From NCBI RefSeq assembly GCF_964019385.1, contig NC_088643.1, forward strand, positions 73,022,574 through 73,086,573: 64,000 nucleotides of DNA, in the 5' to 3' direction. This DNA comes from Sycon ciliatum. Its lineage: Eukaryota; Porifera; Calcarea; Leucosolenida; Sycettidae. A program made the translations under genes and the position numbers. The stretch's first letter is position 1. Every line of letters starts with the position of its first letter. The notes beneath the pieces are model-generated. The model saw nothing but the letters and a program-made list of their open reading frames with translations, searched no databases and had not been told where the DNA came from. Of the stretch, positions 25,841 through 37,763 are shown piece by piece.

Positions 25841-26602
25841 GAGTATTGGGACTGACTGTACTTGTACTTGTCCGGTACTGGTGTCACAAAGGTGAGACTA
25901 GGGAATGGAGATACCCAGTAATACCAACAGTACACTGGGCATATGCAAGATTTAATTTTGAGAACATTTTATGTGGAACAGGTCGGTTAGAAGTGTTTGA
26001 AACTTTTGTGACTTGTTTGATTTCATGCACAGGCTCTCTTCCGTGGGGCACTGCTTACGAGGAGTGCTCTCTCTGCATCTGTGCCAGCACTTTGTCGTCA
26101 GCATGCGTCGCTTGTCAGACGAACTCCTCTTTCGAAATGTAACATGGGTGCGTCGCTTTCCTCCTCCTTGAAGGTTAGCTGTTTGATTTGGATTTGGTAG
26201 TCTGGTTTTTTTGGTGATAATTTGATAACAGTACATGCTATTTTGAATATCTGCCGAAGAGAGCTACATTGCTTCTTTTTTTTTCACGATTTAGTCATGC
26301 CTGAAGTTTAATATTCACAAGTATATCTCATCTTTTTTATAATTGAAGTCCTTGTCAGCTGCTGGTTGTGGTGACATATCATTAGTTACTGTGGCAGAAG
26401 CGGTCCATCCATTACAATACAGTAGAGTCATCCATTACAATACATGTAGTGCTCGACACACGATATGGCAGAGCCTACGGTACACACACACAATCAGCAG
26501 TGGAAGACTGAACACCTAATGTATTATATCCGCTACTACTCAGAGTTCCATTCGCAGGTGACACTCATCAGCCGACGTAAACTATAATGATCAATTGTTG
26601 GC

Positions 26603-26989
26603 GTAGAGTAGAACCCGGGTTAAGGGTCCACCTAACTCTGCGCGGACATAGCTGGACTCAGTTGTACAGGGATGGGCAAAAAGGTGTGCAAAACGACTTC
26701 TTGTGAGTAGATGGACCTCGGAAAAATAGTTTGGAGCGAAAAAAGTTACGGCTTCCTCGGCAACCGACGGGGGACCCCCCCCCCCTTGGGCCGGAAATTA
26801 AATCCCGGTATAAGGATCACCCGTACAATGTACATGCCAAGTGACCCACGGGCCCACCCCCCCCCCCCCCCCCCCCCCCCGGGCTCCGAAGGATCACCCG
26901 CACAATGTACGTGCCAAGTGACCCCCCCCCCCCCCTCCCGGGCTCTGATCCCTAATCCGGTGTGACCCTTAACCCGGGTTCTACTCTAC
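26603..26989. mobile_element. Inverted-repeat element with TA-flanked GAGTAGAACCCGGGTTAAGG ends
   Basis: Terminal repeats of about 24 bp ending in TA on both sides, consistent with the TA target of Tc1/mariner-type elements. Inside, a unit with GGATCACCCG and GTGCCAAGTGACCC occurs twice, separated by C runs (about 26860-26881 and 26922-26935). Confidence 0.7.
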
Positions 26990-27011
26990 AGTACAGTCAG
27001 ACTTCGCTTAA

Positions 27012-27250
27012 GGTGGCCCTCTGAGCTTTGGGGGTCAAAAACCCGACTTTCTTGGATTGCTCCCAAAGTGCAGTCAAATCCTTCCTATATCATCCAAGAA
27101 CACACAAAAAAATTTGAGGGCGGTATTCAAAGCCGTTCCGGAGATATAGCCGCCTGAACATAGGTGAATACATGTGAAATTTCGAAATAATAATAGTAAA
27201 TTCCAATAATTGCAAGTTGGTTTAAAAATTTCATACAGACATACACACAA

Positions 27251-27332
<82 letters not shown>

Positions 27333-27977
27333 GGAGGCAAACACACAGACAGACATACCTATCCAAATAAGATCATACCGTTCTCACACCACTATTTACC
27401 CTGTAAAACACATTTACATAAATCAAATTTTGGTACCCAATTTTCTCTCTTTTTCAGCCATTGCCGGACCTTGTAACCAGGCTGTGGCTTCAGTTGTTGC
27501 TTCTACACCCCCAAAAGTATATATTTTCTGAATCCGTGGACCTTTGGCTAGGTGCTAAAACTCAATGTGGCCTGTTCTCAGGTAGTATAGGCTGTAAAGA
27601 GCATCTCCAACATGTGTCGTTCTTTTGCGCATTTGGACTATGGTTTTGTGTTTTCGATATTGGAAACCTTTTCTGAGGTTTTCTTTGTATATTGTTGTTT
27701 TAGCACCTGAAGTTGGATGTAAAGAATGTACTCCATGTGAAAAATGTCATGATAAAAACATTGGTATTTCTGAGTGCTGGTTACGAGTTCTATATACGGC
27801 AATTTTCGTAAATTCACATCCACACCGACAGTGCTTGTGAAGAGGTCCATTTTTCCTGGTGAAGATCAGACTATGGGATCTCAGGAATTAGTGTTGAAAA
27901 TTTGAACCAATTATATGCATTGTAACCAAAGTTACGCTGTTTTCCGGGCGGGGTGCCGTAAAGCTCAGAGGGCCACC
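27012..27977. mobile_element. TTAA-flanked element nested in the pogo-like element
   Basis: Terminal inverted repeats GGTGGCCCTCTGAGCTTT and AAAGCTCAGAGGGCCACC lie directly inside TTAA at 27008-27011 and 27978-27981. TTAA duplication is typical of piggyBac-type transposition; the terminal sequence itself is not one I recognise. It contains a (CA)n array at 27255-27329 and no transposase. Confidence 0.7.
27255..27329. repeat. (CA)n microsatellite
   Basis: Pure CA array of about 75 bp inside the TTAA-flanked element. Confidence 0.97.
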
Positions 27978-28203
27978 TTAACCGCACACATCCGTTTTCC
28001 ACAAATCTATCCGGATAGGCGAGAGGACCGGATAATCGAACACATGCTGTATGTATTCATGACATATGCTGTAAATCGGTAACCAACAATATTCTTCCGG
28101 ATGGCGAGGGATCCGGATAAGCGAGATCTGACTGTACCGTCGGGTGCGGAAGAATGGGGGGGGGGGGGGCAGTGTCAAGGCCAAAAGGTCGTTCTTATTT
28201 TCC

Positions 28204-31200
28204 ATGCGGTCGAGTCACTGCGTAAGTATGGGCATGTTGTGCTGGGCGAAATCCTACCGGTACCCTGTTTGTTCTGTGGCACACTGTTCTTGGGCGCCCG
28301 GCAGTACTGCATTGCGTGCTCAGTGCCCTATTTCAGAGCAGCACACCGTTCTTGGACGCCCGGCAGTACTGCATTGAGTGCTCAGTGCCCTATTTCAGAG
28401 CAGAAAGTTGGCCGGCCATGACTGATTACTCTATTCTGATGATGTGCTGCAGAACTGCCTTGGGTCGTTGCGTCGCTGCGCCACCAAGCAAGCACCACCG
28501 TCTTCGCCCGCAGCCGGCCTGCCGTCACGTACCGATCGCATTGTGGGCAAATGGCTACTAGGCTGTGCGGGTATGGTGGTGGGAGCAGTGATGCTTGGCG
28601 GTGTTACCCGCCTCACCGAGTCTGGCCTGTCCATGACCGATTGGCATTTGATTCGGGGCATGAAGCCGCCAGTGTCGCAAGAGGAGTGGGAGGCCGAGTT
28701 CAACCGTTACAAGCAATTCCCAGAGTTTGAACAGTGAGTGTTCGTGTGCCCGGCACTTTTATATTTTGTTTGGAAATACGCAGAACAACACACGGCAATT
28801 AAGGCTAGTTAGTCGCTACTCAGGGTTTCATGCTTTCGCAATCATCAGGCAAGTTTTGGAAATACATGTAAAACATTCTAGTCTCTGAGCATTATCGAAG
28901 ACTACTATTCACCGCACAGCTTTCTCCAGTCCTTGCCCACACCACCAGTTCGAATAGATATCTTCTAAATTGTCACCTATGAGGCTATTATTATCAGGAA
29001 TGGGGAGAAGAACATCTCGGATAATTAATACATTTCACGGTTCGCGTGAGACTCGGCTGGAAGCCAAGTTTTCCGCATCCGCCGTGGGAACGCCACCACC
29101 CTCTAGGATCAAGGCGCAGATGCAGCGCCGAAACGGTGGGAGGTGAGTAGATCAGACCCACCACCAAGTGGTCAAAGACCGAAATCCCGTTAGCTGCATC
29201 TCGGATACAGAGACTAATACCGGGTTCAAGGTAGTACTACAAATCAAGCGCCCACCATTCACACAGGTAGCGATATATCAGTAGGGCCGGTATGGTATAC
29301 TATAGTGCTGTAGCACAAAGTTCAGTAGCAAACACATTATGTAACGTTGGTGACAGACTAGAGGTGATAGCTATGTGAGCGCAGAGGTGTGCTGTGTAGA
29401 AAAGGAGACAATAATGGATGCGGATAGGAATGGGTGGGTGGGTGAATGGGTATGTGTGAATATGTTGCTGTTATGTATGTCACTACCAGTATTCCTGAAT
29501 ATTCGCTGAATATTCTCAAGTCGGCTTTGCACCTTCTAATGGTGACTCCTCTATCCACATATTGTCATTGAGTGCGACGTCTCAGAGCATCAGTTCATCA
29601 TTTTTTCCCTGTGCTATTGCCATTGCTTGTCCGTTCTTCTTTCGTAGATTTTGAGCAGCGGGTCTGTGGACCTATTTGTAACGCTAGCCCTGCAGACACT
29701 AAAAATGTACACACAAACCACTACTCTCACCGCCGTTGCACTTAGCTATTCCCGTATTCTCCGGGTTGTGTACTTGGTTTAAGTGCTCTTTGTCTTTCCT
29801 CTTTTGTTTGCTGTTATTTTGTCAGAGTTCACCATGACTTCCAGCTGGCAGACTTCAAGAAGATTTTCTACATGGAGTACATGCATCGCATGTGGGGCCG
29901 TGCCATAGGTGTGGCATTCGCTCTGCCTGCTGCCTTCTTTGCCTACAAAGGCTGGCTGAACAAGGGGATGAAGATCCGAGTGGGAATCTTTGGAAGTCTC
30001 ATCCTTTTTCAGGTAGGCTGTATGTTGCGTGGTACCAGCACAGCTCATACGATAGTACCATGCACAGCCTAAACGAACTCGAACTTTGTAGTAAAACTGG
30101 CTGTAGAGTGTGTATGTGTATGTGTGTGTATGTGTATGTGCGTGTGTGCGTGTCACTGTGTGTCAGCTAGTTCGGTTGGTGGGTACACTTATGCCAAATA
30201 TTGTGGGGTCTGTTGCCAACAACGGGCTTGGCTACTTGAAGGTGTAATGTTGCTTCTGGCTAGAGTAACCCTTGTGTAATCAATGGTGCTAGTGAAGCTT
30301 ATATCAGATCCACTCTGATTTAGCCACACACTAGTAGCAAGTATTACCTTCACCGGGGCAGGGGTAACTGCAGTTGGATCCTGGGACGGATACCCTGATG
30401 CCGTCAATCCTTTTTCTGCACCTTGTCCTCACCCACTTACTGAGGTGTGGTGAGCCCATAAGTGGGATCATTTCCAAGTCCACCCATAGTGAGGGGGTCT
30501 CCTACTTGTAACTCTGCTCTAAGCGTCTTCAATTCGTGGGAACCAAATACCTGACTGTATAAGACATCAGGCTCAGTGACTCTTGATACATGTACTGGTA
30601 CTCGGTACTCGTTTAAAATATTATTTTAATCGAGTACCAGTATCAAGAGTCATTCAGCTGGATGGTTTTAGCTGTTACTTGACATCGTCCATTTGCCTGT
30701 TGTGTCTGGTCTGGGTATGCGCCACACCACTGTGCAGGGTCTGTTGGGCTGGTTTATGGTGAAGAGTGGTCTGGAGCAGCCAAAGGAAGCCACCGACATT
30801 CCACGTGTCAGCCAGTATCGCCTCGCCTCGCACTTGGGCTCAGCTCTGCTTCTCTACATTCTCATGTTCAGCTCGGGCCTGAAGATACTGTTGCCGCACG
30901 CACAGGTATGCCTTGCACTTGTCAACTGACTACTGTGTGCAGTGTAGTAGTCGTGACGTGGCGTTAGTTTCTTTGTTGAAACGTGCACATGAAGTATTGA
31001 ACTGTCCGTGTCCGAAGTCTGAACACACATTGTGTACTGCATGTAGAAGCAGGGTTGTGAGAGGCATATCTAGTTCATTGTAATTCGTAACCCAGCTCGT
31101 TGATGTGTTGACTTGCTACAGTACTGTTGTTGTGTTGTTATTCCGCTGCTGGTATACAGTGCCTACGTTTATGCTACTTTTTGTTGGCATAGTTCTTGTT

Positions 31201-34200
31201 TTTGTTGTGACTCTGACTGTGTGGACGTGTGTGTCTTCTTTCTACGTATGCTATAGACGGGAGGTGCACCGCCTGCTGGTTTGGGGCGTCTGCGTGGTGT
31301 TGTTCACTCTGTCAAGGGATTGACGTTCATCACTGCCTTGTCCGGTAAGTGGCGTTCAGTCAAATGGCTGTGTGTGTGTGTGTGCGTGCAGTCGTAAGCA
31401 AGAGGAAATGTGACCTTGTGCACTCAATACTGGGCTTGCTGAGTTCATTGCACGGCCCAGTGTTAGTTAGCACTACTGCTACGGACTTCTCCCGCGGCGC
31501 TGGGATGCAGCTGCAAGACAAGAACACGGACATCGGGTTATGGCTCTGCAGGCTTGGTCTCGAAACGAAACGCAGCAAGCTGAGACGACACTGCGGCAGC
31601 ACATTCACGTGCCACGTGGATATCAGCCACGTAGTTGTCAGCTTCAACAAAGTCACGCAGGACCCACTTCACAATGATATCCAGAGACTTGGGAGCAATG
31701 TAGAGACCAAGCGCCATCCTTTCCATCACATAACGCTGGCCGTCAACGAGTACAACTTGAAAGGGCAGCAATGACGTTGCAACATGGACCTGGAGGTAGG
31801 CCTTCCGTATGTCAAGCAGAACATACTGAGGGGCAGCAGAACATACTCAGGGGCAGCAGAACATACTTAGGGGCAGCAGAACATACTCAGGGGCAGCAGA
31901 ACAAACTCAGGGGCAGCAGAACATACTCAGGGGCAGCAGAACATACTCAGGGGCAGGTCCAGCTTGAGTGAATCTGGAATGACAAGAAACAAATTCGTCG
32001 TACATGGCAAATGAACAGCTGCGTCGTGTCGAGACACCTGCCGGGAAGCTCCACCATGTACAGGCACACTGTTACCATCAATAGCAGTCAGGGGAAGTGA
32101 ACTGCCTGAAAAGAGAAGAAAAAAATGCCAGACCCACCAGGACCCGAACCCGGGACCTTTCTTGTCATGAGCGCGAGTGGTTAGAGCATTGCTCATGACA
32201 AGAAAGGTCCCGGGTTCGAGTCCTGGTGGGTCGGGCGTTTTTTTCTCTTTTCAGGCAGTTCACTTCCCCTGACTGTTAATGTTTACCTTGGATTAACTTA
32301 ACCTATTCAGGGGCGTCACCGGACCCCTTCACAGGGGGGTGCACAGGAATTTTGCACAGGAAAAATTGTGCACAGGAAAACACGAAAAAGTTCGCTGATA
32401 GTGAGCTGGCCAGACGCTTTCCTTTTTCGAGAAGACGACATTTTGAGAGGAAACAGCTCCAAAGACTCTTCAAGTGTGGTGACCTGACTAACTTACTTGC
32501 GACCACACTGAAATTATTTATTTCTTCTGTTTCAAACAAACACCCAGCACGCCGCCGCGCGTGTACATGTATTGAATTTGTAGATTCTAGTACAAGGCCA
32601 AAGCCTGCAAAGGATGCAGCGCTGCGCACAAGTGCACGCGCGTAGTAGGTAAGTACTAGCATTAGTATAATCGGTCATGTACATGCACTCGCTCCACGCA
32701 CTCACGCGATCGCGGCAGACAAGTACAACTACTGAACTAGTTTTTATAGTGCATGCAGTTTATTAGTAGATCTAGATTCTACCAGCACTACACTTTTCAT
32801 AACCAGGAGTTCGCAAAAAACCAAGGTCGAATTTTTTAGGGGGGTGCACGTGCCCCCCGTGCCCGTCACGGGTGACGCCCCTGCTATAACATGCATGGTT
32901 GAAAGGACACAGAAGAGAACAACAACCAAGAAAAGCCACTGAAATCGCTGTCATCAGCAGAAACGTGCGCGGTACGCTGAGTTCGCTTGTGTCACCGAGT
33001 GTACACTGTCACAGGTAGGGCACATTTTGCGTGTGACAGCGATTTGAGTGGCTTTTCTTGGTTGTTTTCTCTTCTCTCTCCTTTCAACCATGCACGTAAT
33101 AACTGTGTTCCTTTTTTTCTTAAAAAAAACCTGGTCTTTTGGCTTGTGTACGGGTTGCATGGTGGAGTGCATGACTGAGGAGCGAGGGGAATGATTAGAA
33201 TCATTGGATATCACTACCAAGAGTCCATACCCCCTCCCCCAGAGTGTGCAACTCTGATCTCCCAGCTACGGTTGCTCTGCGCGTCGCGCTGCCTTTGTCA
33301 CATAGTGAAATGACGATCAAGCTGACTGGTTTTGTCCTTCGGTTAAGTGGCAGAGTTGCACACTCTCCGAAGGCTGTGTACTCTTGGTACTACATCTCAG
33401 GATGTATGTGGCATGCTGTTACATTCATGTGGTCCGGTGTGAGTTGCAGCAACCGTACTGCATGCATTACATTTTTATCAATTTTTTACTTACAAGTATT
33501 ATTTTATTATTTAGAGTTGAAGAACAAACAGGCAAATTTACCTAATTATATGATATCGACTAAAAAGGAGAATAAATTATAAAAGGCCAGTGAAGGTACA
33601 TGTAATGATATTGAATAGAGTAGGTAATAAATAGGGCTGAAACGATATGCAAAAACTGCTTAACGATAACACTTATAGCTTAGCAATCGATATAACGATA
33701 TAGCGATATTCGCGCTCGCTGGGTCAGTGTACGCACTAACTCAACAGTAACTGTCTACCACCAGTGTATAATGTGGTAGTGGACAAGTGCCATGCCAGTG
33801 CACAGCGCGGTTTGGACCCCGTACACACAGTAACACAGTGCACGCAGCACTCACCGCACTGTTACTCGCGTTCTGGCACCTTACACACGTACATCTACAT
33901 AGTTCAGTAGTATTGTTATATCGTTAGTGACAGCTAACGATAATCGATAATTTCCTTAGCGATTAGCAAACGGTTAATCGATCATATCGTTTCAGCCCTA
34001 GTAATAAAGTATTACAAGCCAGTTAGGCCAGTAAAGGAAATGATAATAAAGCGGGGATATAATGCTTACCATCTTGATGCTTGTACAAACTGGTTGCTGT
34101 GTGTGTGTGTGTGCGCGCGCGCGTGCGTGTGTGTGCGTGCATCATCTTGCTTGGCCACTTGGTTACCTGTATACATGTACATGGTCAAATGGATCCGAAT

Positions 34201-35348
34201 TAGGTGGTTTGCTCAATTCTTGCTCGATTCATTCTAAGACCGGTCTCTGACTCACTTGTCTTTGGTCTGGCCTGCAGGTGCATTTGTAGCCGGACTTGAT
34301 GCTGGACTGGTCTACAACTCATTCCCAAAGATGGCTGACCGTTGGGTGCCAGAGGAAGTGCTTGCTATGAAGCCCCGCTGGAAGAACTTCTTTGAGAATG
34401 CTGCCACCGTGCAGCTTGATCATCGCATTCTGGTGAGCAGTTTCTGTTTGAAATAGCCCATGCTAAAGGAGTGTTAGGATTGTGCTCATATAGTACTGCT
34501 ACACTAGCTTTTACATCAGTACTTCCTTGGCAGCTAACCCAGATACTGAAAACGCCTGGATGATTTGGAAGCAGACTGAAATCGGACTTGGCGATGGTAG
34601 AGTTCAGCGTATAGGCATGTGCATACGCATGCGTTTCAGGTTCATTGCTAGAAATAAAATCAGTAAGGTCAAGTGTTGGACTTGGTCGCAAGTAGGTTAA
34701 TTCCACGTCTGCAGCCAGATTTCAGCTGGGGTAGCTGCTGATTGCATGACCCCAGTGGAGGGAAAGGTGGAGGGTGTGTTGCAATTAGAGATGCATTGTC
34801 AGGGAACCGGTGTGGGTGCTCATACACCCACGCTAAGGGTAAGTCCACATTGTCAACAGTGGACTGTACCATGTGATACACCGGGCTATAACCAAGTCCC
34901 GTGTCATGTGATACTCCAGGCTATAACCAAGTCACGTACCATGTGATACATTAGGCTATAACCAAGTCATGTGATACACCAGCTGGTGCACTACCTCCGT
35001 GGAACATAGAGTACCTTTTTTAGAATGCAACTGACATTACTGTAACAGTGATACACAGCATTCTAGGCCTAGGGATTATTTGACTTCAATACCGCAACAC
35101 AAGTCCTTTAGTGCTTTATGACACAACTGTTGTTTCTGCTGCTGTTCTCATTATCATTGCCACTACCTTGATACTTGTTGTTGGTGTTCAGGGTAGTACT
35201 ACAGCTACTTGTGCTGTGGGAGCGTGGGCACTCGCCAGGACTGTAGCCCTACCGCCACAGGCACGTCTCGCTGCGCACTGCATGGCTTTCATGGCCATTG
35301 CCCAGGTATGCCCCTCAGTGTGCGACTGTGCGTGTCTGTGTGTGACCT

Positions 35349-35401
<53 letters not shown>

Positions 35402-37290
35402 ACGTGTGTGTTGTGTGTGTGTCTGTGTGTGTGTGTCTGTGTCTGTGTCTGTGTCTGTGTGTGTCTGTGTCTGTGTGTGTCTGTGTGTGTCTGTATGTGT
35501 CTGTGTGTGTCTGTGTGTGTCTGACCTGGTGCTAGCTAGATGGCTAAATCTGATCTGTGTTGTGCATGTAGCTGTTTGTGGGCTCAGCAATCAATTGCTG
35601 CAGTCCAGTTTTCATGATCAGGGTTGCCCCTGAAACTACACTACAAAACTGCGTGTGACTTCACAAGATTAGATTACGCATGAGCTATAACAGACAGCAT
35701 GGAAACGAGAGAGCTTGCGCTCAGGACCTTCGCTATGCTGGTCATGGTCGCACCTTATCTGAGCAGCAATAGCCTGGCTGACGGAGTGTACGAAAGCTGT
35801 TTTCAGGTCGCCGTGGGCAGGGGTATGGTGCCATCGTGTCCGTGCTCTGTTCTTTGCTGCAAGAGCATCATCACACTTTGGTGTCCACCAGCATGGGTTT
35901 GCTGCCCGGATTAAGGGCAACCAAATCCTCATTCAGGTCCCTCACCTGGGCTGCCACAGCTCCTCGATCTTGCGGCTCACCTGCACCTCTCTGTCTGTAG
36001 ACTCCTCGACCAGTATGGATAGCGTCTGCACAATGCCTAGCAGCGAATGCTCTATCCCAGGAAGAGAGGAGCATAGCAATTCCATGTGGGCCTCGCCAAA
36101 AAAAAACCCGCAGAGGAGCTGCTTTCGGCCGGCTTGCCCATGCCGAGGCACTGCCTACTAGCCTGCCAAGCCACTGTCTATACTACCAGTTCTGGCCCTC
36201 CTGTGACATGTACACTTTTTTAAGTCCGAATCAACTCCGAATCACATACATTTTGATGGGGAAAAGCCGTAAATATGGCATACCGGTATGACTGTGACAA
36301 AAGTGACAAACAGCGACAAAAGAGAGTCATATTTCCACTGAAACTCGCCCCAAAGGGTGCCCGGTTGACCAAAGTGCCCGTAAGTTCGGGGTCCAGATAA
36401 CCGAGGTATGAGTGTACTAACTTCTACACCACCTGACCGCCATACTACCAAGAGTACATAAGCAAGAGCGTGCATCTCCTATCGCGAGCTGTGTTGGGTT
36501 CACCATTCACGCGGAATTTTTTTATTGCGTCATTCTTTGGCAAAAGTATGATCAGGTGCGTATGCTTTCCCGCGCTTGTTTTGTAGATACGGTGAAAGTT
36601 CATAAGGCTCAGGAGACATCGATCTATCGTCCGTTGTGCTACTTAGACTACCGTGGCTGCGATGTACAACTTCTTTATAATTTGATCTCTGGCTACGCAT
36701 GATGGCATCAGTGAGCCAAATAGCCGCGAAAGTCTGATGTCATAAAAAACATTCCGCTGTGGGCTGGGGTATTGTCAAGTTGCACACCCTTCGTTATGTA
36801 CTCTTGCTACTACCTGAAAAACAAGGAAAAGCACGTACTTCTTGTTTTGCCGTGATGTACATGTATACTTATTTGGGACAGTGCTATCTGGGAGCTACAC
36901 GCGAATCAAACAGGCCGGACCTGAACCCGTGTACACGAATCCAATCTACGAGATCGTCACGCAACTTTAACCCTTAGGTGTGGATTTTGTGTAACCGTGT
37001 AAGTAGTAAGTGCACAATTCTGCACGGTTGGTCTTGGTCTTGAGGTGTAGTGGCCACTGATGTCTAATCAATGCCCACTAAACACTACAATCAACGGCTC
37101 CTTTTCTAACTGCGTGTGTGTTGTTCATGTTCACCTTGGTGTTTATGCACTTGCGCAGGCATCTCTTGGTATCAGTACACTGCTGATGCACGTCCCCGTG
37201 TCATTGGCAGCAGCTCACCAGTCTGGCTCTCTCGCTCTCCTCTCAATTGTGTACTGGCTGTCACTGGAGCTGAAGCGCTTGGCCAAGTGA
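28204..37290 (+). CDS. COX15: COX15, heme A synthase, eight exons
   Basis: COX15 is a mitochondrial inner-membrane protein that oxidises heme O to heme A for cytochrome c oxidase. Exons: 28204-28221 (proposed), 28453-28733, 29826-30012, 30738-30905, 31257-31344, 34278-34432, 35192-35305, 37159-37290; all junctions are GT-AG and in phase, giving 380 residues against about 410 in human. Seen: [18 protein letters not shown] early, [10 protein letters not shown] (His120), [10 protein letters not shown] (His194), VQLDHRIL (His296) and [12 protein letters not shown] (His357), matching the four conserved heme-ligand histidines, between hydrophobic segments. The N-terminus is rich in Arg, Ser and Ala, as in a mitochondrial presequence. 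The second exon has no in-frame ATG upstream; the 18-nt first exon is my proposal because ATG CGG TCG AGT CAC TGC ends at a perfect GTAAGT donor in the right phase. Stop is TGA. The protein looks intact. Confidence 0.93.
28279..28402. repeat. 62-bp tandem duplication near the COX15 5' end
   Basis: Two adjacent copies starting GCACAC(T/C)GTTCTTGG with a handful of differences. They fall inside the proposed first COX15 intron (28222-28452), or in the 5' leader or promoter if that exon is wrong. Confidence 0.9.
29037..29200 (+). repeat. Dispersed repeat family A, copy 1
   Basis: Contains ACGGTTCGCGTGAGAC, GGAACGCCACCACCCT, AGGATCAAGG and CCAAGTGGTCAAAGACCGAA in the same order as 50089-50250. 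It lies in the COX15 intron after the exon ending at 28733. Confidence 0.8.
30164..30488 (+). repeat. Dispersed repeat family B, copy 2 (long form)
   Basis: Same ends and order as the copy at 18883-19118, with an internal segment of about 90 bp (about 30249-30335) absent from copy 1. It sits in the COX15 intron after the exon ending at 30012. Confidence 0.85.
30578..30658. repeat. Hairpin-forming inverted repeat
   Basis: GACTCTTGATAC...TGGTACTCG faces CGAGTACCAGTATCAAGAGTC across an AT-rich spacer in a COX15 intron, 80 bp before the exon at 30738. Confidence 0.7.
31538..32110 (-). mobile_element. Decayed LTR-retrotransposon protease/reverse-transcriptase fragment
   Basis: On the - strand, 31815 to 31538 reads LDIRKAYLQ (reverse-transcriptase motif A) and then [20 protein letters not shown] and DNYVADIHV, where YVAD replaces the catalytic YxDD. 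Upstream on that strand, 32110-31975 has [14 protein letters not shown], which resembles the region around a retropepsin. A 20-bp repeat array (31820-31957) separates the two. Fragmentary and dead; Gypsy-like affiliation is inference. Confidence 0.6.
31820..31957. repeat. 20-bp tandem repeat, seven copies
   Basis: Unit AACATACTCAGGGGCAGCAG with one-base variants, within the retroelement remnant in the COX15 intron after 31344. Confidence 0.95.
32085..32275. repeat. Large palindrome with a tRNA-Met-like core
   Basis: Arms 32085-32171 and 32191-32275 are nearly perfect inverse copies with a 19-bp spacer. Across the centre on the + strand, 32172-32238 resembles a tRNA: D-arm AGTGGTTAGAGCA, anticodon loop CTCATGA (CAT, Met), T-arm CCGGGTTCGAGTCCTGG. 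No matching acceptor stem is present, so it is tRNA-derived rather than a working gene. Confidence 0.75.
32308..32883. mobile_element. hAT-like element with CAGGGGCGTCACC ends
   Basis: Left end CAGGGGCGTCACC, right end GGTGACGCCCCTG. CAGGGGCG termini are common in hAT elements. About 576 bp, no transposase recognised. The target-site duplication is unclear. Confidence 0.65.
32887..33101. repeat. Inverted repeat with arms of about 65 bp
   Basis: Left arm (32887-32952) contains ATGGTTGAAAGG, AACCAAGAAAAGCCACT and ATCGCTGTCA. The right arm (33035-33101) is the diverged inverse. Directly adjacent to the preceding CAGGGGCG element. Confidence 0.7.
33632..34000. mobile_element. hAT-like non-autonomous element, TAGGGCTGAAAC family, copy 2
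   Basis: Terminal repeats TAGGGCTGAAACGATAT and its inverse ATATCGTTTCAGCCCTA. A perfect 8-bp target-site duplication GTAATAAA lies on both sides (33624-33631 and 34001-34008). Length 369 bp, no ORF. The 8-bp duplication and terminal sequence fit the hAT superfamily. It sits in the COX15 intron before the exon at 34278. Confidence 0.88.
34869..34985. repeat. Tandem repeat of about 41 bp, three copies
   Basis: Unit around CATGTGATACACC, GGCTATAACCAAGTC, in the COX15 intron after 34432. Confidence 0.8.
35349..35520. repeat. (TG)n and (TGTC)-type microsatellite just after a COX15 donor
   Basis: TG array then TGTGTC repeats, beginning about 40 bp after the donor at 35306. Confidence 0.95.
35669..36151 (-). 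mobile_element. Possible LINE ORF2 fragment (linker region)
   Basis: Two - strand open stretches; one contains [21 protein letters not shown], like the PWW-x-x-x-C motif between endonuclease and reverse transcriptase in many LINEs. No palm motif is seen. Located in the last COX15 intron. Confidence 0.4.
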
Positions 37291-37710
37291 TGAGTGCTGA
37301 AAGCAGACTGACCTTGCAGACAGGCAGGTGATACTGAATACTGACCATGCAGACAGGCAGGTTGACGTGGTGCTGTAGCGCTCTGTCGTGTGGATTGAAA
37401 CATTCCTGAAACGCTCGTCCCGGTATCATCACACACCGTACAGTTGTGTACATCATCAGCCGATCGACCTGTGCCAGACACTGATTTACTGCATGTTTCC
37501 ATCAAGGCTTTGTGCTTACGTTAAACGTGTATCAAACTGTACTAGTAGGACGTCTGGCCTGCCGTGTCTTGAGCAGAGTTGGGTGACCAGTTGCTTGGTT
37601 CATGACGGATTCTCAGTACAGGGTGCCTGTATCAACCCCAGACCTCAAGCCAGTGGTGGTACAGTACGGAGCGCAGCACACCCCCTGTTCAGACACGGTG
37701 CCTTCTGCGT

Positions 37711-37724
37711 GCGCGCGCGCGTGT

Positions 37725-37761
<37 letters not shown>
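37711..37761. repeat. (CG)n/(TG)n microsatellite
   Basis: Short CG tract followed by a TG array, about 420 bp after the COX15 stop codon. Confidence 0.95.

Positions 37762-37763
<2 letters not shown>

Larger units (their letters stand above)
26994..28134. mobile_element. Pogo/Tc1-like non-autonomous element, host of a nested insertion
   Basis: Starts CAGTCAGACTTCGCTTA and ends TAAGCGAGATCTGACTG, flanked by TA on each side. CAGT ends with a TA target and TATCCGGA motifs inside resemble pogo/Tigger-type elements. The element is interrupted at a TTAA by a second element (27012-27977). Removing that leaves about 170 bp, a typical MITE size. Confidence 0.7.

Noticed and set aside
32172-32238. Functional tRNA-Met gene
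   Set aside because: The acceptor stem is missing and the anticodon stem is only three pairs; treated as tRNA-derived.
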